NCBI GenBank assembly: GCA_014871385.1
Contig: CM026426.1
Location: forward strand, 110,394,457 to 110,458,456
DNA from: Ceratodon purpureus
Lineage: Eukaryota > Streptophyta > Bryopsida > Pseudoditrichales > Ditrichaceae
Reading direction: 5' to 3'
Length of the DNA stretch: 64,000 bases
In this document: positions 55,401 through 64,000 of the stretch, piece after piece
Position numbering within the stretch: the first letter of the stretch is position 1
How the letters are laid out: every line of letters begins with the position of its first letter
Made by a program: the position numbers and the translations under genes
Notes under the pieces: generated by a model
What the model was told of the DNA's origin: nothing
The model's input: the letters and a program-made list of their open reading frames with translations, nothing else
Databases searched by the model: none

Positions 55401-57410
55401 GAATATTCCTCTCGCAGTGCAGTGGCATAATTTCGAGATGGTGCCGCATGGGAGGACCAAGGCCGGGAAGGAGAACAAGGTGCTGAGGATGATGTACAAA
55501 ACGACGGGAGCGCCAACCTTTCTGGAGTACTTGAAGCCGAAATTGAGTGCCTTCATAGTCCACAACTACATTGCCAAGTGGCAAGCAGAGCAGTTTAAGG
55601 TATCCATAGACACTTTTCCTCTTGATTCGATTTTGTCCGCCGTTGATTTTGCAGAAAACTACACCTTCCAGTCGTACCAGGAACCGCAGTCCATGCACTG
55701 GCTGCAACACCAAATCACCATACTTGTGCATATTTGCTATCGATGGAATCCCGCCTACCTTGCAGACCGGCAATCGAGTGTCCCAAAGCTTTTGACTGAG
55801 TACCATTATTATATTAGTGACGGCATGGAGCACGACACTCTCTTCGTTCAACACTGTTTTGCCCTGCATTGGACCCACATCACCAACAGAGGAATTGTGC
55901 CGAATGAGCACATAGTGTGGTCCGATGGCTGCGCTGCACAGTTCAAGTCTCGGAGGTGCTGGTATCACGTCTCACGGTATGCCCAAACTACCGAGTGCGT
56001 TATTTCTGTCTGTGTTTTTTGTGAAGAGTTCATATGAAGATTACATGCCCAGCATTTAGTCCACAGGGTATTTTGAACCATCCTACACTGCAGGTATCCA
56101 TCCACAACTGTTATGCCCGGCTTGCCTAATGGATGCCGGATGGTCTGGTCCTACTTCGGGAGTGGGCACGGGAAGGGTCTCCATGATGGAGCAGGGGCGA
56201 TGCTAAAATGTGCAATACGGAGTGAAGAGATGAACTTCGAGTCAAGGACGAAGCTGCAAACTGCCGCTGATGTGGTGAGGTTCTGCAACCGAAAGAAGCA
56301 AGAGGAACATCGAGCCTATGGAAAAGCGAGGAGGAGTCTCATACGATATTTCCATTTGATTGAGCCCAGCTCCGTTGATAGGAGTCGAGACCTGGATTGC
56401 CGACCGGTTGAAGGGACGAGATCGGTTCACTCCGTGTCTTCTGTGTCTCCAACGCATGTTACATATTTGCATATACGGCAGCTTGCATGTTTTTGTGCAG
56501 AATGCATGGATGACAATCCCATGCTCTGTGCAAAGCAAGGACACGTGCGTCATTGGGCACTGAAAGTGCTACAGCCACTAACTCCAATTCCGGTGAGAGA
56601 CTTCTCATTCTTGAACTGCTGTCTTTGCTTTAATGGCGGGATTCTCACGTAGGACTGTTTGAGGAGAGGGAGTGCAGCCGTTGTCGCAATAATGGGGGTT
56701 TGTTTCATGCGTGAGGCTGTAAGTCGATTCTTTGGAAAAATTGGAGGTCACTCATGCTTACTGTCGGCATGCTGTGCATGTGCTTCCATGTGGAGGTTGC
56801 CTGCACGATGAGACGTGGTGAAGGAGCGAGTGAACCAACGGGGGAGTCATCGGGTTCGCGTGAAACCCAGAATGGCAGAGTCGAAGATGCGGGCAGAGAT
56901 TCAGGCGAGCTTTTTGTACCAGAGGTCGCTCCGGATGCGGAAAACGACGGTTCAGAGTTTGAAGATGATCTGATTGACGAGGGCGAGGATGATATAGAGT
57001 TGGATTCGGAGGCCGAGCGAGTGGAAACTGGAGACACGTATGTCGTGTATACTGATCGACCAGAGAATGGCGACCGTTTTTTTCTGGTGCTCTGTGACAT
57101 GCCAGTGCACAACAACAAGGCGACATTCACAGACGGGTGGGGCTGTACGTGGCTGACTGACACCATGTTGATAAGCGGTACATACTATCGGCGTCTCCCG
57201 AGTGTGGGTCGTGACAAGGATTCGTTCAGGTATGAACTCCTCGAAGATGAGCCGAAAGCCTGGAATTACTCTCATCTCGTGGTTCAGTCAAAGGTAGAGT
57301 TGCTGCAATACAAGAGCAACAAGAGGAACCCACGGTTCAAGATGTCGGCAGAGACGAGAGAGGAGATCCTGTCCAATGTGGAGGAAAGACAATCGTATAA
57401 CGCACACTGA
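52489..57410 (+). CDS. DDE-like transposase-type protein (5 exons, 1040 aa)
   Basis: Exons are 52489-52619, 52800-53667, 54967-55976, 56094-56592 and 56796-57410; all phases match. The exon 2 donor could instead be 53,658. The N-terminus is helical and basic (RRELRLEYSQRRELEIL), then acidic and Gly-rich. The middle has THYLQ, LEFHTRFRE, LKPFYVRRLKERNTC and Cys-rich metal-binding stretches (CACKYHCE; CECTCDVC). Catalytic-looking motifs follow in the order VDFAENY (D560), VWSDGCAAQFKS (D653) and GSGHGKGLHDGAGA (D701), the D-D-D pattern of a transposase-like family found in plants and animals. The C-terminal exon begins acidic (EFEDDLIDEGEDD) and then has a small domain (GWGCTWLTDTML). With no stops it may be active or domesticated; TIRs were not found. 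Function in this host is unknown. It is a different family from the DUF7869-like gene. Confidence 0.75.
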
Positions 57411-58759
57411 TATTCGATGGCCATGGGCGGTGTGTGTGTACTGGCCATATGAGGGGCACTCGTCTGCGGTTCGTGCTGCGAGTGCGAAGTTGTTAAGGGA
57501 GGAGACGCAGGGTATTTGAGGTGTGAACGGCTTATTGCTCTTTTTTCTTCTGGTCAGACCCTGCGTAGTTCATGAGGACCTACTGCATGGGGTTTAAAAT
57601 GTGAAAGACTTAATTCAGTTCAGCGCGAGACAAGCAACTTGAAGCACAGCCTGGCCGAACAATGAAAGCAGTCTTTCGAGAACAGGGTTAATGGTGTCTT
57701 TAATAAGGCTCGTGATGAAGCCGGAGCAAGTGCACAATGAAGTCTTTCTGAGAGTAACAATCTGAAGGCTGTGGTCACAGCTGGCACTGAGCGTACATTC
57801 ATTAATATCTCCCAGGTGACTGCTTCTGTGGGGCAGGAAAATGTCGAGGGAAAGCGACACCTATATGGTTTTCTGGACCGTAGGCTACCACATTTCACGC
57901 AGGCAGACCTCGCGAACATAAAGAAGTCATAGTTCTGTATGATTGATCGATGTTGCACACTCTGGAGAAGAGATTGTGAGTCATTCGAAAATCTTGAACC
58001 ATTGCTTCTCTTTGTCTGAAACTCATAATGTTATAAGTTCCATACCTGTTTTGGATAGAAGTCTGGGTGGATTTCCTTGTCCACTTCTGTCATGCAAATC
58101 AGCGTAGGGATTACTTATTTACTTCGTCCTGCTGGCTCTCATGCAGGTAATTCCCGTCGTATATGTTGGCGAGAATTTTGGGTGACATTGAAGACGGGAT
58201 TTCTATGCTCTCTATGCTAACTGCTGTCCTTGCCTGCCTGAGTAGAAGTTGTGTACGGTTACGGAATATGTGACAAATACTCGTGTGTATGGTTTAGTAG
58301 CCACGGTGAAATCATGCTTGCAATTGGATATTCTCTGAAGGAAATACATTTCTGTGACACCAAGTGCTATGGACTCTGAACGAAAGTCTCAACTGCTTGT
58401 GTGTGAACTTAGTGAGTTATGAATTTCTCTGCTTGAAGTCCGCCTGATGTTAGAAATTCCACGCTGTGTGAACCATGAAATTGCAATAAGCAATGACGTG
58501 AGAGAATAGATAAAGCAACAGTACTTCGAGAGAACATTGAGGAGCTTTTCCGAATGCCTCTGCCTAATGCCATCTCATGGTTTACATAGCGTGGAGTACG
58601 CCAGACGAGTGTGCTACTTGTAGGCCGTAAGTATTTCACATGTCCCTTTTGGTGAAATTAAGGACAGGTGATCACAATTGCCTTCGGATAATGATAATTT
58701 GGTTAAGAAGGACCTGTTAGTTGTGTGTTACATGACTGACGTTTGAACATGGGCTCAAG
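57411..58759. other. Non-coding DNA, no gene recognised
   Basis: Minus ORFs at 57,615-57,958 and 58,409-58,639 show no motif or splice pattern that can be trusted. Confidence 0.4.
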
Positions 58760-58990
58760 GTGTGTGATCATCGAACTGGTGATTTGCTGCACACACTCGC
58801 GCTTGCAAATGGTTCCGTACCTCAGATATCAGGAAGACCAGAAGATCCACATTTGTTTTATAGTTTCACAAGCTCTCTGACCCCGGGAATCATTTTTCGG
58901 TGTGATATGAGTACCGGAACCCCTGAAGTATCAATGCTAAGGGAGACGACGCTCGCGATTCTGGATAGGTCATTGTGCGAGACTTGTCAG
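58760..58990 (+). pseudogene. Isolated prolyl oligopeptidase exon
   Basis: A 77-codon exon with intact frame is bounded by an acceptor (gggctcaag) and a donor (TGTCAG|gtacag). It encodes SGRPEDPHLFYSFTS, LTPGIIFRCDMSTGTPEV and RETTLAILDRSL. This matches the end of the beta-propeller of prolyl oligopeptidase (S9A), where the family has FTSFLTPGxIYxCD followed by FREI. The enzyme cleaves peptides after Pro, but its catalytic Ser-Asp-His domain would lie in later exons that were not found here. It is therefore a gene fragment. Confidence 0.75.
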
Positions 58991-61375
58991 GTACAGATTT
59001 TGTTCCACTAATGTAGATTTCTTGCTCACCAAATTTGTGAGAGTTCTTAATTTGTTGTTCAGTCGTTCTTCCATTGCTGAGCTACATCGTTCTTTTCAAT
59101 GTTTTACGACCCTTCAACTCTGTTCTGCTTTTACGTTCGTGTTCGTCAAAATTTACTGAGGGAGCTATTCGAAGTGGAATTCTCACTAACTCATAACCAG
59201 CCATGGACCATAGTTTCTGACCTTATGCTAAATACAGGAATTCGTGCCACGAGGTCACGAGGTCACAGCACTCTTGAGAGGACAATTTCACCGCTTGAGA
59301 GGACTTACTGCGTTCCTTGGTTGCTTTCTTCGCAAACATTTATGGTGTGACTGCACTCTCTGAAGCTGGGGCGATGATTCTGGATGTTCTGTTCTTGCGC
59401 TGATTTGAACTTCAGCCATCAGATTTATGGCTCAGTTTGAAGACTTTGTGTAAGGATTGTCCTGAATATAATGCGTGAAAGCGTTTCTGGACTAATGACT
59501 ACTGCACCGACTTCCGACGAGGGGCGCGGTTTGAATACGAAGTTGTGAAGCTGATCGGGGAGCGGGTTATCCAGGTACAATACGATGTGAAAACGGGAGC
59601 TAAAATGTGATGCTGTGATGCATGATTTTGAAACGCTGGGGATGTACTGCAGAACGTGCAGAGGTGGTACTGCTGCCTTCGAGACCCATGTTTGCTATGC
59701 TTGGAGGATTTTAGGGTTATGTTGTCAGAAGAAGCTAGAGATGCAGCATGCTCGGTACCTGCTTGGTTACGTTTCTCTAAAACTGATGCTAGGCTAAGCA
59801 GCTTTGAAATTCAGGCAAACACGGTAAATTATCTTGTGTCTCTGCGGGATAGAATGCATGCTTCCTCATTACTTCTTAGGACACAATTAGGGTTCAGTTG
59901 AAGAAAGGGTGCCCACTGAATTCTTCTACCATCTCCGTTACATGACCGAGATTGTGAACTGCTGGATTGATGTCGATCATGTTAAAACTATTGTAGATGC
60001 TTGGCTAGCCCAAGACGAAACAGGATACCCAGCGGATGCCGGTACGTTTCTCTTGTTCCAGTATGAAGTTTTGTGCTTCAGATGTAGTCGTTCGTGGTGA
60101 CATGAATCATGAGGTCTATAGAGATTTAGTGACGTTGTTGTTAAATTACCCTTCCGAACCCAGGCGGGTGGAAACCACTTCGCATTGCTAGGCCTTGTGG
60201 TTGTTTGTTAACGATTACTGTTGCAATGGACATTTCGATCTGTTGGTTAAAGAAGAGTTGCAGCATGCTTGAAATGTCTGGCGTATTCTCGGCGAGGAGA
60301 GGGCGGTGTCTGGTGTATGTACGCTTGTTCAATACTTGGCATGTTGACATGGATTTTGATAAAGGTACAATGTTTCAATTGTTCTTTATTTGTGTTCATT
60401 GTTTATCTATCTCATGAGTCATAGGAGTAACATTGTTTTGGAATCATATGGGACGAAAGCAGCATGCCTGCCCATTGCAGTTACTGTTCGCGGTTTCTGC
60501 AACGACTAAAGTTCACCTGTGTCAAAGATTCAATATTAAATGTAAAATATGAAAAATACCGAATTCCAACCAGGGAACTGGCCGGGTAATAATTATTATT
60601 GAGAGCTCGAAGTTCTGCTATCCTAGGGCCGCATGTCGTAAGCACTTCATTGTCTCCTTCGCAGTGCTCATGAGTCGTGACTCCAGATCTGCTCCAGTGC
60701 TGTAGCGTCATCACTCACCTTGCTGATAGTGGCAGAGTGGACTAATTGGGTGTACTTCCGTTTTGAATGGGTCAGTGTTATTGCTTGGATTTTGGCAGTC
60801 ACTGGTAAGCATGTGGCATGAGTCGTCTGAAAGCGACTTCTTCGTTCTCTTCTGGTGGACGTACTACAGAGCTTTCCCTCCGATCTGATATACGGTTGTA
60901 GAGTCCTGTGAAGCTCAAGGTATGTTCCAACTTATCAAATGTGGCGCTGCCCCTCTATCCGCTGCATCTTCGTTGTTGTTTTGGATGGTTGTAAATGTCT
61001 GATATTGGATGACCAGTTTAGATCTGAAGCCCAATTTCGGGCATTCGCTTGCAACAATTCTTACTTTACAACTTGTTTTTTTATATAGGTGGCTGCAGGG
61101 CCCGTGCTAGAATCAACCATGTTTCATGTTTGCGGTCCTTTTGCTTTGGCTCATGGTGAGATGTTGATGGACTCTTCGCATCGACCCTGTTGGTTTTCTT
61201 ATTCAGGCTTGAGAAAGATATCGTCTCAGAAAGTTGCCAGGCGTTCTCGATGATCCTCTCGAATTTGTGGAAAGTATGGCTTACTTCGAAACTTGCAACA
61301 CCCGGAGCCAGCCACGAAGAATAATTTTCAAAATATATTATGTACATATTATTCGGATTGTGCTTTTTATACCAG
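58991..61375. other. DNA with unassigned splice-bounded coding segments
   Basis: Three candidate exons stand out. First, about 59,480-59,573 (DYCTDFRRGARFEYEVVKLI, donor ATCCAG|gtacaa). Second, 59,653-59,823 (57 codons, phase 0, contains RWYCCLRDPCLLCLEDFRVM; donor ACACG|gtaaat). Third, about 59,900-60,041 (EFFYHLRYMTEIVNCWIDVD, donor GCCG|gtacgt). Near 60,163-60,200, AGGNHFALLGLVV resembles NGGAHFTLLGL of the ParB/NIF gene. No families are recognised for the others. All are fragments without a consistent gene model. Confidence 0.4.
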
Positions 61376-61773
61376 GTGTTCAGTTCCGCACAGATAATGA
61401 GCCCTCGAAGGTAATAGATCATTCTAACACCGTTCACCTGAAGCCTCTTGCATGTTTCATCAGATAATGTATTGAGTGAAGGATGTTTAATTTCGTGAGC
61501 TGCTAATTACAACTGATAAATAATTATTTAAGTTCTTGGAACTCAGATGCTGAAGTTTTGAATTCAATCTCCGGCATCAGCTTCTGATGGAACTTGTCGT
61601 CTCACCTGTGGCTGGGTGAAGTTTTTCAAATGTCTAAGTTCAACGGCATGGGGTCCACCACTTCACGGGTTGCCTTGTAGTTAGAGACTCGGAGATTCGT
61701 CGAGCATCTGGTCAAGAAGTTCAAGAAGGAAAAGCTTTTAGCACAGCAAGGAGGTCCAATCATCCTAGCCCAG
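61376..61773 (+). pseudogene. Beta-galactosidase (GH35) two-exon fragment
   Basis: The first exon (61,376-61,410) follows ttataccag and encodes VQFRTDNEPSK, then a donor (AAG|gtaata). The second exon (61,685-61,773) encodes RRFVEHLVKKFKKEKLLA and QQGGPIILAQ, then a donor (CAG|gtaaat). Both the sequences and their order match plant GH35 beta-galactosidases, where PGIxFRTDNxPFK is followed by KxEKLFxxQGGPIILxQ. The next expected segment, IENEYG with the acid-base Glu, was not found after the donor; only IEGPAL at 62,161 is reminiscent. It is a truncated remnant of a cell-wall hydrolase gene. Confidence 0.75.
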
Positions 61774-64000
61774 GTAAATTCGTCTCCATCGTATTCAGTC
61801 GCCAATTGGTACGAGAGGAGAATAAGTTTTGCACCGTTTTGAAAATGTCATATCTGAGAAGCATCCTCAGAATTTGTTGGGTACTCTCTTCCCAATTGCT
61901 TATTAATTCTGGGTGACTTGGTGTGTTCTCTAGACTGGTGTGGACAGCGCCAGGTGGAACGCATACACCTCCATCAATTCGTTGGCCATTTGCATTCCCC
62001 CTGCAACCACCGTGAGTTCATCAGCCTATTCAGATCGTGATTACAGAATTTGTTATAGAGTATGAGGTATTTTCTTAGACGCAAAGTTTTTCTACCTCTT
62101 CTATTCTTTTACCAGAAGACATCTTGCTTGAAGGCTGCCTTGACATGTGATGTTTATGCAGATTGAAGGCCCCGCACTGATGAGCGGCGGATTCAGTGCT
62201 GTCGTCGCCAAGGTACACTTCTGTACAGGTGCGGTGGTTATTGAAGTCTTTTTTCATAAGTTTCGCAATGTTGTAGGTTACATTAAATTCCAGGAATTTG
62301 TCGTGCGCTTAATCTACGAATTGCTTCAGTGAACATGCCATTGAAAGCACGAATTGCTGAATTGTAAAGGATGATCGCCTAGCTACTTCCCGGACACCGC
62401 TGTACACTGTGCCCGCTGATGAACAATTTGCGTAGTGCCCAATAGTTTCGATCTTCACTGACTGGTTACTTCTCTGGCGGTTTTTGGAATCAGCGGAGTG
62501 ACTGGTACAATGCGCACCTCTTACAAACACGTAACTTCTGGTGAAGTGGTGCGCAGGCACGTATTATTCAGTTTTGGAACGCTGTGGCGCTGTGCGGTCA
62601 ATGGATTGACGTTTTGGACCTAGTTTACTTGCTTTGAAAGGGCAAGATAAGCGAAAGAACAAGTACGCCACTTCAGGGGGTGACGCCTGCGACATCTGAT
62701 TTCTGGATTTCCAGTTCTGCACACTTGTGAGTTGACTTCCTCAGTTGCAGTTTACTTAGTACTGTCCACTGGCATTCGTATGTCTCTGCGATGTCACGTG
62801 GAGTGTGCTTAGCATTCTCCAGTGCCTATGCTGTACTTTCCACTGGTAGAGCACTTCGTTCCCCTTTTTTGTGGCTAATCACCGAGGCTGGCGGGATAAG
62901 TTTATCACACGAGGTTGGCAGTGCTGTAGTCGTAGATTGCCTCTGCAAAGTTCAGCACGGAAAGGAAAGTGACGAAGTGCTCGAGTACGGGCCCAGTCCC
63001 CGAGCAAGTGAGTGGAAGTGGAAATGCATCGCTCAAACAGTGTTTCTGCGGTACGGAAGGGACATTCCCGTAAGAAGTGAAGTAATAAGCTGAAGAGTTC
63101 CATTTCGAGAAGTGCGAAGTGAATTCCATGGTATGTATCAAAACATTGACTGTACCGTTTTAGGGGGTACTTATTTGCCTACAGGATATTTTATTGAGCT
63201 GCATTGAGATTTAATGGTTGGTTGTTATCAGTTCTAGTTTTCTCTGGGTTAAACATGAAGCACATGCGATGATTAACTACCATTAGTTCATGTGGCCCTA
63301 AGAGCTTTGTGTACTTCAGGCGGTTTCTGTAGCAGTTCGCATCCTCAACAATCTGCAATACAGAAGACTCTTTACCCGAGCAGGAGAACACTAGATGCAG
63401 GTGCAGTTCCCCTTATCGCTGATGACTTCTAGTAGTACAAGTGTGCTATATTTTGTGTTGCAGTTTTAGAGAAATATAGGCGGGCACTTTTAGTAAACCA
63501 TAATTCTAACGGGTAGTGAACCTCAGGTTCACTTCAAGTGTAGACTTAACTGGAGATTTCAGTGTGTGGTACTTGTTCAGGGACTGTTTCACTTGGTACT
63601 TGGCATGGCACTGTGAAAGCACTTTCTTGGCGATTGATCGGCATTTCTGACACTGAAAAGACACTTCGCTTTCAGTGCCCAGCGCAGGTTCACTTCCTCT
63701 GTCCTGTCACTTTTGTTCTGTCACTTGTTGTCCCCGTATGATGCCATTCCCGCTGTGTTCCTGGGTTTCTATGTTGTTCATGCACATCTGACAAACGTTC
63801 TGATGGTGTCCGAACGTGCTATGGTTTCGAATCGGATGCGTAAGTATCTATTGAGCATTCTGCAATGGTCTCCCCTGCAGATAGTGTCCTGCAAGACTTT
63901 ACACGATTTTGTGAGGAAAGTACAATGTTGGGGATCCGCGGATGCAGAGCTTGCCCAGCATTGTGTGCGCACTAAATGGCCTCCATCTGCTGGCGAATAA
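61774..64000. other. DNA with unassigned possible exons
   Basis: Candidate splice-bounded segments are 61,935-62,010 (ARWNAYTSINSLAICIPPAT), 62,161-62,211 (IEGPALMSGGFSAVVAK, donor AAG|gtacac) and 63,882-64,000 (acceptor CCCCTGCAG, then IVSCKTLHDFVRK, ending in a stop at the edge). None is assigned to a family. A plus ORF at 62,791-63,093 has no supporting signals. Confidence 0.3.

Overview
The window looks like nuclear DNA of a streptophyte plant. Reasons: spliced genes with GT-AG introns, a MULE-type transposase with a C-terminal SWIM zinc finger, a Ty3/gypsy remnant, a Stowaway MITE, telomere-type AAACCCTA tracts, and broken pieces of plant housekeeping genes (UDP-glycosyltransferase, beta-galactosidase, prolyl oligopeptidase, LRR protein). 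The transposase-like families suggest a non-seed lineage (bryophyte, lycophyte, fern or charophyte), but the species cannot be named. No bacterial operons, rRNA or true tRNA genes were seen.

Layout. 0-6 kb: a partial minus-strand gene, a MULE/SWIM transposase gene on plus (1427-5104) and a small minus ORF. 6-14 kb: AT-rich repeat DNA with a SINE-like hairpin, a minisatellite, a Stowaway MITE and a Ty3/gypsy fragment (11.7-13.8 kb). 14.6-18.7 kb: two head-to-head pseudogenes, one with a RING-like tail and one resembling a beta-class (permuted) amino-methyltransferase. 18.7-28 kb: A-rich tandem repeats, a UGT pseudogene and non-coding sequence. 28-37 kb: a minus-strand cluster with a DUF7869-like transposase-derived gene and smaller ORFs, several followed by the same 3' cassette. 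37.1-39.4 kb: telomere-like DNA and a 16-copy satellite with poly-T linkers. 41.5-48.9 kb: an intact 7-exon plus-strand gene predicted to encode 1614 aa, with a ParB-like region and a C-terminal FCP1/NIF phosphatase domain, followed by a second phosphatase exon whose nucleophile is lost. 50.7-51.1 kb: a 400-bp TIR element. 52.5-57.4 kb: an intact 5-exon DDE-like transposase gene. 51-64 kb also holds isolated, splice-bounded exons of unrelated plant genes.

The most unusual signal is an 18-bp palindrome family (ATCGRGRGATCYCYCGAT). About 37 well-kept copies lie between 28.5 and 49.4 kb and decayed copies lie outside that range. They sit in four of the six introns of the ParB/NIF gene, in the intron of the DUF7869-like gene, in two coding exons, in shared 3' cassettes and in an 11-copy array at 35.7-36.1 kb with 38/50-bp spacing. 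A gene with a ParB-like fold surrounded by dispersed short palindromes recalls ParB/parS, which is offered as a hypothesis only. All exon structures were worked out by eye from splice sites and reading-frame phase; none is backed by transcript data.
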